Assembly (NCBI GenBank): GCA_945885345.1 | Contig: CAMCYP010000013.1 | Span: 23,693 to 87,692 of the forward strand | Reading direction: 5' to 3' | DNA length: 64,000 bases | From: Bordetella parapertussis | GTDB lineage: Bacteria > Pseudomonadota > Gammaproteobacteria > Burkholderiales > SG8-41 | Translations under genes and position numbers: made by a program | In this document: positions 26,205 to 35,079 of the stretch, in pieces | How positions within the stretch are numbered: the first letter of the stretch is position 1 | How the letters are laid out: each line of letters starts with the position of its first letter | The notes under the pieces: model-generated | Database searches by the model: none | What the model saw: the letters and a program-made list of their open reading frames with translations, nothing else | Told to the model about the DNA's origin: nothing

Positions 26205-27116
26205 TTACGGAAAAATCTGCGACATCACGGCCTGGCCGTAAGGGCCGTACGGATTCGCGAGCGTTTCCTTGAGTTCGAAATGGTCATATTCCTCTGCCAC
26301 GACCAGCCGGGAGGATTTTCCGGAGTCCCGCAGGGCCTTGTCAAAGTCGATGGACTGCCGCTGGAACTCCGGGGTTTCCCGTGTGCCATACAGCAGCACG
26401 ACCGGTGCGACTATGCGTTCAAGGTGGCGCTGCGGGCTCAGCTTGAACTCAAGGTCGTCGTCGAATTTCACGTAAGCACTTCTGGAAGACAGCCTGACCG
26501 GGTGCAGGTCGTACATGCCGCTGCACAGGACGGCGCCGCGGATGAAGTTTTCGGGGAGGGTGGCGTCGTAGTCCTTCAGCCAGTCCGTGGTCAGCGCCAC
26601 GGCGGCCAGGTGGGCGCCGGACGAATGGCCGACCAGGTAGATGCGACTCCGGTCCGCGTCCAGCTTTCCGGCATTCCGGTAGACCCAGATCAGCGACCGG
26701 CGAACCTGGTCCGCCAGCGTCCGCAGGCTATCCGCGGCATCCTGCACCCAGGAAAAATCGGGGACGATGAAGTGGGTGCCGGCCTTGACGAACATTTCCG
26801 CCGCGAAGGCATTCTGGCTGGCGAGCCCCCTTCGCCATGCGCCACCGTGGATGAATACGATAATCGGGGCGTTGCGTTCCGCTGCCGGATACACATCCAG
26901 GCCTTCGATCGGGGCATCGCCATAGGCATGTCTTTGCGGCGGTCCGATCCTGGCCCGGACGGCTGCGCTGGCGAGAGCCACCCGCGTGCGTACATGTTCC
27001 GAATGCGGCGCATAGGCCGACTGGTTATAGACGGCATCCAGCCCGGCCTGGTCATAGTGGAGGAATACCGGTTTGCCGGTGGACGGTTGAGGCGTGTGCA
27101 TATCGTTTGCAGTCAT
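26205..27116 (-). CDS. Alpha/beta hydrolase of the BD-FAE / kynurenine-formamidase-like type
   Basis: 303 residues. HGGAW supplies the oxyanion hole, GHSSGAHLA the nucleophile Ser, and EEYDHFEL the base His region. It matches the carboxylesterase group related to arylformamidase and bifunctional feruloyl esterases. No signal peptide. I see no good ribosome site before either candidate ATG (27116 or 27101). It is the first gene of a two-hydrolase unit. Just upstream lies a short repeat relic, then the AT-rich island with the STAND gene. Confidence 0.8.
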   Translation of the reverse strand: MTANDMHTPQPSTGKPVFLHYDQAGLDAVYNQSAYAPHSEHVRTRVALASAAVRARIGPPQRHAYGDAPIEGLDVYPAAERNAPIIVFIHGGAWRRGLASQNAFAAEMFVKAGTHFIVPDFSWVQDAADSLRTLADQVRRSLIWVYRNAGKLDADRSRIYLVGHSSGAHLAAVALTTDWLKDYDATLPENFIRGAVLCSGMYDLHPVRLSSRSAYVKFDDDLEFKLSPQRHLERIVAPVVLLYGTRETPEFQRQSIDFDKALRDSGKSSRLVVAEEYDHFELKETLANPYGPYGQAVMSQIFP

Positions 27117-27150
27117 CGGAGGTCCGGAAGATTCAGGTGGAAGCGGAATG

Positions 27151-27178
27151 TGAGAAAAGAAATCGACTCCGGTGCCTT
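27151..27178. repeat. Degenerate repeat relic (copy 3) at the island border
   Basis: TGAGAAAAGAAATCGACTCC followed by GGTGCCTTT aligns with 16561-16589. It sits 20 bp from the end of the AT-rich STAND gene, at the point where composition changes. Confidence 0.35.
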
Positions 27179-27198
27179 TGACGGTGTCGCAAGCCGGC

Positions 27199-30100
27199 TC
27201 AACTTTTTACTGCTTTTATCTTCTTGGTTTGCATTTCGATCACTTGTTGTGTTCGAAGCTCAACAATCCCTTTGCTCGCTAACCATTGTTTTTCCATTTC
27301 CGTAGTTCTAAACATGTAGAGGTGTCGGAGAACCATTGTCTGCAGTAAACGACTCGACACTTGGTTATCTTTAGTCTGTGAAATTAGAGTATCAATTTTT
27401 TCTTGAGGAATCTTTTTGGTTGTTTCAAGGCATGCAGCAAGTTCAATGAGCCTAAAGGCAGGGGTGTCTGTTTTATTGGCTACAGAACGGATATCTTCGA
27501 TAAGCGATTCGGCACTCACTGAAGAGGCTGCCTTGTGAATAAAACCGAACGCAGTGAGATGAACAATAATTGCCGCGAATTCCTTGGCAATTTTTTGCCT
27601 TTTTTCCCCGTCAGTTATTTTTACGCGCTCACGAAGGATTGCATCAATTTCAGAGACTATGTCGTCGGGATCTTTTTCGATGAAATCAAAATAACCTCTT
27701 AAAGCGCGGAGTGGACCGTTAAATAAATGAACTAATATCTCAACCCGCTTTTCGCGTTTCAATGTTGAAAACTGATTCTTCAGAAGCTGGCCAAGGATCT
27801 CGACGGTTTTCAAGACCATAATTACTTGGGCATGAACACTTAATGCTTCGCCAACTTCCTCGTGGTCTGTGAGGCCATCTTTCCCGTCATCTATCTCGTC
27901 TTTGAGGTTATTTACTTTTTCACGATGCTTTTCTGGCGCTTCGCCAGAATATTCAAGTATTGGTAATTGTTTGACTAATTGTTCTACCCCCTTTGTATCA
28001 TTTGATGAGAACGCGAGCGGGGCCTTTTCTTTAAATAGATTGTTTAGAGTTTCAACAATTCGCTCTGTCACATATGGCTGCCCCGCTTGTTGATGGGCCA
28101 TGAATAAAATGGTATTCGCGTTGTCCCGTACATAAATGTGCTTGCAGCAATGATCAACGTATGATTTGATTTCGGGCGTTGAAAGTTCGCGCGCAAGATA
28201 TCTGCCTTTCAGTAAATAAAAAATGTAACGATACCTAAAGCGAAAATAAGTGGAACTCTTAACCAAAATTCTGCTGGCTATTAGATCGCCAAGTTGGCTG
28301 TCTAGATCAACGGAAAATCTTTCTTGACTAAACCGAGTATTGAACTCAAGAAGGTCTTGTTTAGATAACTCGGATGCATTTCGCTTATGAAAATGCCAAG
28401 CAAGGTCAGAGCAATAATCGTTAAGGCCATCCCATTTGCTGGGCTGAATGCCAGCGGCTTTCATGCCTTCTTGCAGCAAGAAGAAGTAGTAGTTCCCTAA
28501 GGCGCTTTCCTGGAATTGGCCACTAAGGCCAGCATCAATGCTTTGTAGCAGTGTTAACAAGTAGAGCGGTAACGAAGGGACAATGTTCCGAACCATTGCC
28601 GTTTCCATTAGCTTTTCAGCTGTATCGCATCTTTCTAGAATTGTTGATTCGTCAATTGACCCATCACCGTCTGTGATGGAGAACCATTTTTTTACTAACT
28701 TCGCACGAAGGACATATCCAAACGGCAAAATTTTATAGTGTTGAAATGACCCCGCTTCGCTATCAGGTACGTTAGTGATTACATCGTGCGCCTCAAAACG
28801 ATCGCTGACGACGAGGATTGAATAGCCGAAGCGTTTTTTTATTCCAGTTATTACTTTTGCAATATGGTCATCGGCGCGCACTTTGCTGTCACCGAAGTCA
28901 TCAATTAGCGCTAACTTCTGTTTTTTTCCTAGTTGTGAATACTTCTCGAATGCATTCTTCCCGTATTGAATTTCAAAGGCTGATTTAATCCAGTTCTCGA
29001 TATCTCGTGACGAGGAGCCGCGCAACTTCTCGCCCTTTAGGAGCAATGGAACAATTCCTCTGTCGTGATATCGCTCAAATAGTTGATACAGTAAGCTCGT
29101 TGCTCCAGAGGATTCATCTGCCTCCAATAGAATTCCACACTCAAGACGGGATGGTTCAGTTAAAACTTGGCTACTTAATATTTGCCGTGGTTGTCTTGTT
29201 TTGGCGTTGGAGATGAGGTCTGGAAATACGAATAGGTCTGACAATGCGATGTTATGACCGCTCAACCTTTTAAAGTTTGCTCCGGGATCGCTAATCTGGG
29301 CCGAAAATGTTTTGTGAACTTGGAAGGGGTTGGAGATTTTTTGGGGGATTATTCTGAAATCTTGCCAAGTTCCATCTTCAGTGGTCTCGTAAATATTGCC
29401 GGTCCATGCATATCGACTGGCACGCCAGGTCCCTTCATTTAGATCGATGTCTAAAACGTTAAAGCCGGAATCGCTCAGGTCTTTTTCACCTTGCAATACG
29501 CAGCCTTCGACATAGGCGCTATTTCCGGAAAGCGAGTCAGTATTTTCGCCAATATTAGATACATGCTCATGCCCGCTAAAAATAATGTTTTCATGAGTCC
29601 TGAGAGCTTTTCGAAAGCCGTGATAGGTCCTTTGTGAGAGCCAATTAAATGGGTGGTGCAATATGGCGATACGTAAGTCGGCCTTTACTGGTTTTTTCAG
29701 ATACTTTTCATAAGGAAATTCTAGGGAGCCCAAGGTTTCTTTGACATGGGACATCCATGCAACATTGATGCAATCAATGTGTATAAGTGAGTTCTCGCAT
29801 TCAATTTCAATTGTTTGCCATAATTTGTCGCCGGCATTAACGGAATCTGTCGATTCGAATTGCTTTAAAAAGTCATGAAACGGCTGCTGGACTGAGCAGC
29901 AAGTCTCAGTGACGCTTTCATCTATAGCCTTGGCTCCTTGCTGAGTGATGCTTTCGATCACCATTCTGCGTACTCCGGTGTTTAGATCAAAGTCGCAGTC
30001 GTGATTGCCCGGAGTAAAAACAAAATTAATCGGTAAATCTTTTTCTGCCAGAACGTATTTCTCGATTTCCCGGAAGAAATTATTTGCTAATGCGTACTGC

Positions 30101-30267
30101 TCCGGTTTGCCACTGAACGCTATATCGCCTGTGACAATAATCAATAGCCTTGATGCATCTGGTAGTGATCGAAACAGGCATGCCGCAATATTCATTGCGC
30201 GTGAAAGAATTGGATCGCTTTCACCCTTAATGTGAATGTCACTCAGATGCAGTATCGCTGTTGTCAT
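27199..30267 (-). CDS. Metallophosphoesterase–STAND-like NTPase protein (candidate defence effector)
   Basis: 1022 residues. Residues 1-240 form a complete calcineurin-like phosphoesterase: DIH (10-12), GD (47-48), GNHD (87-90), HH (204-205) and GHEH (232-235). Residues about 365-500 look like a STAND-type NTPase. The P-loop-like segment ADESSGATS (383-391) has Ala in place of the Walker Lys; Walker B is LALIDDFG (452-459) and a sensor strand is SILVVSDR. The rest is a long helical region with no recognised repeats, probably the sensor. The gene is clearly AT-rich against GC-rich neighbours, which implies transfer. GGGGGA precedes the ATG. Effector-NTPase-sensor order matches Avs-like anti-phage proteins; a defence role is inferred. 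Confidence 0.75.
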   Translation of the reverse strand: MTTAILHLSDIHIKGESDPILSRAMNIAACLFRSLPDASRLLIIVTGDIAFSGKPEQYALANNFFREIEKYVLAEKDLPINFVFTPGNHDCDFDLNTGVRRMVIESITQQGAKAIDESVTETCCSVQQPFHDFLKQFESTDSVNAGDKLWQTIEIECENSLIHIDCINVAWMSHVKETLGSLEFPYEKYLKKPVKADLRIAILHHPFNWLSQRTYHGFRKALRTHENIIFSGHEHVSNIGENTDSLSGNSAYVEGCVLQGEKDLSDSGFNVLDIDLNEGTWRASRYAWTGNIYETTEDGTWQDFRIIPQKISNPFQVHKTFSAQISDPGANFKRLSGHNIALSDLFVFPDLISNAKTRQPRQILSSQVLTEPSRLECGILLEADESSGATSLLYQLFERYHDRGIVPLLLKGEKLRGSSSRDIENWIKSAFEIQYGKNAFEKYSQLGKKQKLALIDDFGDSKVRADDHIAKVITGIKKRFGYSILVVSDRFEAHDVITNVPDSEAGSFQHYKILPFGYVLRAKLVKKWFSITDGDGSIDESTILERCDTAEKLMETAMVRNIVPSLPLYLLTLLQSIDAGLSGQFQESALGNYYFFLLQEGMKAAGIQPSKWDGLNDYCSDLAWHFHKRNASELSKQDLLEFNTRFSQERFSVDLDSQLGDLIASRILVKSSTYFRFRYRYIFYLLKGRYLARELSTPEIKSYVDHCCKHIYVRDNANTILFMAHQQAGQPYVTERIVETLNNLFKEKAPLAFSSNDTKGVEQLVKQLPILEYSGEAPEKHREKVNNLKDEIDDGKDGLTDHEEVGEALSVHAQVIMVLKTVEILGQLLKNQFSTLKREKRVEILVHLFNGPLRALRGYFDFIEKDPDDIVSEIDAILRERVKITDGEKRQKIAKEFAAIIVHLTAFGFIHKAASSVSAESLIEDIRSVANKTDTPAFRLIELAACLETTKKIPQEKIDTLISQTKDNQVSSRLLQTMVLRHLYMFRTTEMEKQWLASKGIVELRTQQVIEMQTKKIKAVKS

Positions 30268-30323
30268 TGTTCCCCCGTAAATCAAGGATGAATTAATAAG
30301 CTGAAAATTATCTGACGGTACAG

Positions 30324-30745
30324 CTAGATTCTATTTACGAGTTCGCCGAAAGAGGTGTTGATGGCGCTGCTTGATGAGCCCGCTCTTTTTTTCTGATCAA
30401 TTAGCCAGCCAGTATTTTTTTTGTTGCCTTCTAAGGCGGTTGTAAAGGCTCTGGTTGTTTCCGTGACCTGCGGCCCCCCCAACCCCTTCCGACCAAACAC
30501 CATATATTCCGCACTGATCACCTCGCGGAATTCCGCTTCCGTCAGCGGCAGTTTGTCCTTCGCCTGTTCCTCGTAAATCCGCTGCGCTTCGCTGTAGGGG
30601 ATGTCGTGGATCTTCAGGCCCTTGCCGCGGCCGTAGTCCGTCAGCTTGCTCGCGAAGTGGTGGCCGATGCGAAAGGGCACTTCGGCTTTCTGTAAAAACG
30701 TATCGGCGATTGTTCGTCCGTCTTCCGCAGTGCCTCCCCATCCCG
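30324..30745 (-). pseudogene. Truncated argH-like paralogue (C-terminal part)
   Basis: About 130 codons match the end of the intact ArgH-like protein at 32246-33703: LQKAEVPFRIGHHFASKLTD and YGRGKG are identical and AEYMVFGRKGLGGPQ nearly so. The frame ends in its own stop (GELVNRI). The N-terminal two-thirds, including the SSIMPQKRNP active-site loop, are absent; the upstream junction abuts the 3' end of the HD-GYP gene. It is a diverged paralogue cut by a rearrangement at the edge of the AT-rich island. Confidence 0.8.
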
Positions 30746-30747
30746 CC

Positions 30748-32103
30748 TCAATGCACCACATACCCCTTGTCCCGGATCAGCCGCACGCAGGCCGCGCTGA
30801 CATCCGCGTCGTACAGTTTCCCCGCGTTTTTTGAGAGTTCTTCGAGCGCAGGGCCGATGCCCAGCGCCGCGCGGTAGGGGCGGTGCGCGCTCATGGATTC
30901 GAAAACATCCGCCACGGCCACGATCCGCGCGAGCGGGAGGATGGCCCCGTCCTTGAGTCCGTGCGGGTAGCCGCTGCCGTCGAGCCGCTCGTGGTGCTGC
31001 AGCACGGCCTCGGCGACGGGCTGCCGGAAGTCGATGGCCTGCAGGATGTCGTAGCCGGTCTGGGAATGGGTCTTGATCAGTTCGTATTCCTCGGGCTTGA
31101 GCCGTGCGGGCTTGGTGAGGATTTCCGCCGGCACGCCGATCTTGCCGCAGTCATGCACCAGGCCCACGGTGCGCAGGAGTTGCTGCGTCGCGGTGTCGAG
31201 CCCGAGTTCGGCGCTGATGTCCGCGGCGAGGTTGCCCACGCGCGATTCGTGGCCGGCGGTGTAGGAGTCGCGGATTTCGCCGATGGTCGAAATCGTGCGC
31301 AGGGTGTCGTGCAGCATGCGCTCGACATGGGCGAGGTATTGCTGCGTTCGCTGGTCGGCGAGTTTTTCCTCGGTGACATCAAGCACGACGCCCATCATGG
31401 TGGCTTCGCCGGGCTTGCCGGTGCGCGTGTTCTGCACATCGACGATGATGGTGCTGCCGTCGCGGCGCCGGCCGCTAAAGCTGCGATGGCCGCTCGCAAC
31501 GGGGCTTGAGATCCGTTCGCGGATTCCCGCGCGTACCAGGTCGCGCTCGGCGGGATCGACGAGGTCCAGCAGGTCCATGTTCAGCAGATCGTCGAGCGGG
31601 TAGCCGAACATCTCGGCCACACGCGGATTGGCATAGACGAATTTTGATCCATTGACGATATACAGCCCGACCATCGAGTGTTCGATCAGGCCGCGATACA
31701 TCGCTTCCGCGGCCTGCAGCCGTTCCAGGGCATCCACCTGCTCCGACATGTCGATGGCCATCACGATTTCGGCGGTGTGCCCTTCGAAACTGACTTTGCG
31801 CGCGGTGATGTCCACGTGCAGGGTCCTGCCGTCGCGCGTCTGGTGGCACCAGCGGCCAGCGCGGTCGACGCCGTCGGGCTGGTTAAGCAGGTGTTCGCGG
31901 TAACGCGCGGCTTCTTCCGGCGGACGGATGTCGATGGTGGACATTTTCAGGAATTCCTCGCGGCTGTAGCCGTACTTGGTGACGGCGGCGTCGTTCACCG
32001 CGAGGAACATCAGCGTCCCGGTGTCGAAGATCCACATCGGGTGCGGGCCGGCCTCGAACAGTTCGCGGAAGACCTGGTTGCTGGAATGAATGTCGTAACT
32101 CAT
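30748..32103 (-). CDS. PAS-PAS-HD-GYP cyclic-di-GMP phosphodiesterase
   Basis: 451 residues. Two PAS domains (about 8-130 with NDAAVTKYGYSREEFL; 135-255 with NPRVAEMFGYPLDDLL) are followed by an HD-GYP domain with HDCGKIG and HHERLDGSGYP, both intact. HD-GYP proteins hydrolyse cyclic di-GMP; the PAS pair senses a cytoplasmic signal. No transmembrane segment or receiver domain is seen. The ATG is at 32103 with AGGAA upstream; a TTG one codon earlier is less likely. Its last codons border the argH fragment. Confidence 0.9.
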   Translation of the reverse strand: MSYDIHSSNQVFRELFEAGPHPMWIFDTGTLMFLAVNDAAVTKYGYSREEFLKMSTIDIRPPEEAARYREHLLNQPDGVDRAGRWCHQTRDGRTLHVDITARKVSFEGHTAEIVMAIDMSEQVDALERLQAAEAMYRGLIEHSMVGLYIVNGSKFVYANPRVAEMFGYPLDDLLNMDLLDLVDPAERDLVRAGIRERISSPVASGHRSFSGRRRDGSTIIVDVQNTRTGKPGEATMMGVVLDVTEEKLADQRTQQYLAHVERMLHDTLRTISTIGEIRDSYTAGHESRVGNLAADISAELGLDTATQQLLRTVGLVHDCGKIGVPAEILTKPARLKPEEYELIKTHSQTGYDILQAIDFRQPVAEAVLQHHERLDGSGYPHGLKDGAILPLARIVAVADVFESMSAHRPYRAALGIGPALEELSKNAGKLYDADVSAACVRLIRDKGYVVH

Positions 32104-32245
32104 CAAGAAATTCCTGTCGATACGGCGGGCTGCAGGGGATAACGCAATATGGAATTTGTTTATGTGCTGAATGAATGCCTGTTGCGGCAGGATACGCCGG
32201 AGAGGCCGTGCGCTTCAACGCCTCTCGCATCGGGAGGGCGCCGCT

Positions 32246-33703
32246 TCAGTCGCGGCAATGTGCTGCGAAAGCGGTTTCGCGTGCGGCCGCCGCCTGTGCC
32301 AGGGCGCTGTCGCGGCCTGAAGATGCCGTGGTTTCAGTGGCTGTTTGCCGGCCTGCGGCGGCGAGCATGCGCTGCGCCTCGGCGGGCTGCGGTCCGCCCA
32401 ATCCCTTGCGCCCGAACACCATGTATTGCGCACTGATGATATCCACATATTCCTTTTCGCTCAGCGGTAAGGCCGCGTTCGCATTCTCGGCGTAGATGCG
32501 CTGCACTTCGGCAAAAGGTATCTCCTGCAGCTTCAGCCCTTTGCCCCGCCCATAATCCGTCAGCTTCGACGCAAAATGATGCCCGATGCGGAACGGTACT
32601 TCGGCCTTCTGCAGCAGCGCATCGGCAATCTCGGTGGTGGTGGAGTAATCGGCGTTCACTTCTTCCAGCGCGCGCGCCTTGTTGACGACCAGCGCATCGA
32701 CCACCTGCCGGTAAATTTTCATTACTTGTAGCAGGCGCGCGACCGGCACCGGGTCGTATAGGCGGTAGTCGAACATGCCCGGGCGGTTGTTGTGCGAGAC
32801 CCAGGTCATGGTCTGCATTTCACTGATGACGATGCTCGATTGCGCGCGCAGTTGTTCGAGGGCTGCGGGGTTTCGCTTCTGCGGCATGATGCTGCTCGTT
32901 CCTGTTAATTCACCCGCGGCGAGCATGAACCACGGCGTTGGTTCGGCGTACTGGGCATGGATGTCCTGCGCGAACATCCCTGCCTGCAGTGCGATGCTGC
33001 TGTAGCCGGCGGCGCATTCGAGGGCGCTGTCGATGGGGGCGAGGTGGTTGGCGTCGTAGGCGTTTTCGACGAGGCCATCAAACCCCAGCAGTTCTGCCAG
33101 GCGATGCCGGTCCAGTGGAAAACTCGAGGTTGCCAGCGCCGCCGCGCCGAGCGGGCATTTGTTGACCCGCACGTACGTCTCTTGTAACCGTTCTGTGGCG
33201 CGGGCCAGTGCCGATTCAAACGCCAGCAGGTAATGCGCGAAGGTGGTGGGCTGCGCCTGCACGCCGTGGGTGTAGGCGGGGATGATGGTTTCGATGTGTT
33301 GTTCGGCGCGTTTGAGCAATGATTCGCGCAATGCGATCAGCGCTGCGATGACCTGCAGCAAGCCGTCGCGCAGGTTCATCCGGGCGATGGTGGAGGCGAG
33401 ATCCTGCCGGCTGCGGCCGGTGTGCAGGCGCGAGGCTTCCTGGCCGGCCACTTTGATCAGCCGCGGTTCGTAATCGAGATAGTCCGCGGAGCTGCGCGGT
33501 TTGAAACCTTCCTTGCCGGCTTTTTCATTGGCTATGACTTCGGCGATACCTTTGGCGATGCGCTGCGCAACGTCCTTAGTCACGATGCCGGTCTCGGCGA
33601 GCATGACGATCGAGGCCTTGTTGATTTCATCCAGCCATTCAACTGAACGGCCGCCGCCGCGGAATGAAGCGTTGATGTCGAGGGCGGAGTCAGACACGGG
33701 CAT
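32246..33703 (-). CDS. Argininosuccinate lyase-like enzyme (fumarase/aspartase superfamily)
   Basis: 485 residues. The superfamily signature TSSIMPQKRNP forms the catalytic Ser loop. Other conserved regions are HTGRSRQDLAST (ArgH-type substrate contact) and the ending GRKGLGGPQ. The length fits ArgH. A second, truncated copy lies 1.5 kb away and the setting is catabolic, so this may be a paralogue acting on another amino-acid-succinate adduct, as EDDS-lyase-type enzymes do, rather than the arginine-pathway enzyme. The start at 33703 follows AAGG; the upstream AT-rich leader is not conserved. Confidence 0.78.
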   Translation of the reverse strand: MPVSDSALDINASFRGGGRSVEWLDEINKASIVMLAETGIVTKDVAQRIAKGIAEVIANEKAGKEGFKPRSSADYLDYEPRLIKVAGQEASRLHTGRSRQDLASTIARMNLRDGLLQVIAALIALRESLLKRAEQHIETIIPAYTHGVQAQPTTFAHYLLAFESALARATERLQETYVRVNKCPLGAAALATSSFPLDRHRLAELLGFDGLVENAYDANHLAPIDSALECAAGYSSIALQAGMFAQDIHAQYAEPTPWFMLAAGELTGTSSIMPQKRNPAALEQLRAQSSIVISEMQTMTWVSHNNRPGMFDYRLYDPVPVARLLQVMKIYRQVVDALVVNKARALEEVNADYSTTTEIADALLQKAEVPFRIGHHFASKLTDYGRGKGLKLQEIPFAEVQRIYAENANAALPLSEKEYVDIISAQYMVFGRKGLGGPQPAEAQRMLAAAGRQTATETTASSGRDSALAQAAAARETAFAAHCRD

Positions 33704-33852
33704 CCTTATAATTATTAATAAAATCAATTACTTATGTAATTTTCTCCCGGCGCGACGCTGCGCCCCCCGGTTGCGTCGATTGTTACGCATTTTGGCGGAC
33801 AAGGGGAGTTGAATGAACGGCGGGTTGCCGGACGCGCGCGGCCCGGCTGCGC

Positions 33853-34227
33853 TTATTTTGCGGCGCCTTCAATCACCCACTGTGTCGCCTTGCTGAGATC
33901 CGCATAAGAAAATATCTTGATCTCGGCGGCGACAAAGTGCGTTGCGAAAATTTCCGCGATATGCGCGGCAACGGATTCAGTGGCGAGGGCGACGCGCGAG
34001 ACTTTGCGGTGGTGGTCATGCACGAATTTCAGGTGTGCAGTCAGCGCGGCTACGGAATCCCAGCCCGGAAACGATTTGGCATGAATGACGATGCCGGTCA
34101 GACGGCCCGATTCGGCGATCAGTGCATCCACTTCCTTGGCGGCCGCAGTGAAATCACTCTCCGTTAACGGGCCATCCGGTTCAAGAAAGGCGATGTGGTT
34201 GGCCTTGTCGATTTTGACTGAAAGCAT
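33853..34227 (-). CDS. SpoIIAA-like STAS/SEC14-type protein
   Basis: 124 residues fitting the SpoIIAA-like (DUF3478) family: an alternating beta-alpha fold, GIVIHAKSFPGWDSVAAL in the centre and the family-typical FSYADLSKATQWV near the end. These small proteins are soluble and of unknown function, possibly lipid-associated or regulatory. GAGGAGAAC precedes the ATG. It stands alone, divergent from the membrane-protein gene at 34432. Confidence 0.8.
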   Translation of the reverse strand: MLSVKIDKANHIAFLEPDGPLTESDFTAAAKEVDALIAESGRLTGIVIHAKSFPGWDSVAALTAHLKFVHDHHRKVSRVALATESVAAHIAEIFATHFVAAEIKIFSYADLSKATQWVIEGAAK

Positions 34228-34431
34228 GATTGTTCTCCTCAGCGGTTATTGGTGTCGTACCCCCATGCGGCAAGATGAATGCCCGCATTACCTGTGGGAC
34301 AGCCGATCCGGCGGCGGGTTTCACCCGTTTCGGGACGCCATAAGCGTTACGCGGCACGTGTCGTGGTTATGGGAGACAATAACCGGCATTCAGGCTTGCC
34401 CGGTTCCGGTCTGGCTTAACAGGAGGTGACC

Positions 34432-35073
34432 ATGGAATTACTGGATCTCGTTGAGAGTCATGCCTTTCGGCTGTGGCTCGCGCAGGCGATCGTGGCGTTT
34501 TTTCTGGTCGCAGGGGTTGCCCTCTTTGCCGTCGGCATCGGCCTGATCGTCAACAGCGTCGGCGCGCTGCGCTTTTTCGGCAACATGAACCGCTGGGTGT
34601 CGATGCGGCGTGCCACCAAATCACTGGAGATTCCCCGCGATACGCGGCAGGCGGTGCAGAAGTACCGGCACTGGCTGGCGGCGATATTCGTGCTGGGCGG
34701 CGCTTTTGCGATATACGGCCTGCTCACAAAGTTTGATGTGTCCGCGATCATTTTTGTGCTCGGCCTGGGCTTCATGAAGCCGGTTGTTGCGGGATGGCTG
34801 ATCGACAGCGTGCGCTGGCTGCTGGTTGCGGGCAACCTGCTGGCGATCGTGGCCGGTGCGCTGCTCGCGTTTTCCCCGGACACTGTGGTGAAACTGGAAG
34901 CGCGCGGCAGCCACTGGTATTCGGAGCGGAAAGTCACCAAGGGCGCCGATCAGTTGAATCTCAAACTGGATGCCTGGGTGGCGGCCCATCCGCGCGTGGC
35001 CGGCTGGGGCATCGTGTTTTTTGCGCTGGCGCTGATCGGCGCGTTCGTGCTGATCCTGCCGAAGGTCTGGTAA
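34432..35073 (+). CDS. Integral membrane protein of unknown function
   Basis: 213 residues with four likely transmembrane helices: about 15-40 (AIVAFFLVAGVALFAVGIGL), 80-115 (two close segments), 125-150 and 190-212. A soluble stretch with SHWYSERKV lies before the last helix. The SD AGGAGGTGACC precedes the ATG. No family is recognised and no functional neighbour helps: the next gene, a GST, is convergent 6 bp away. Confidence 0.7.
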   Translation: MELLDLVESHAFRLWLAQAIVAFFLVAGVALFAVGIGLIVNSVGALRFFGNMNRWVSMRRATKSLEIPRDTRQAVQKYRHWLAAIFVLGGAFAIYGLLTKFDVSAIIFVLGLGFMKPVVAGWLIDSVRWLLVAGNLLAIVAGALLAFSPDTVVKLEARGSHWYSERKVTKGADQLNLKLDAWVAAHPRVAGWGIVFFALALIGAFVLILPKVW

Positions 35074-35079
35074 GCGGGG

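Noticed and set aside
27199..30745. Prophage or integron carrying the STAND gene
   Set aside because: No integrase, att-like repeats, tRNA or phage genes are visible; only composition and broken neighbours suggest transfer.
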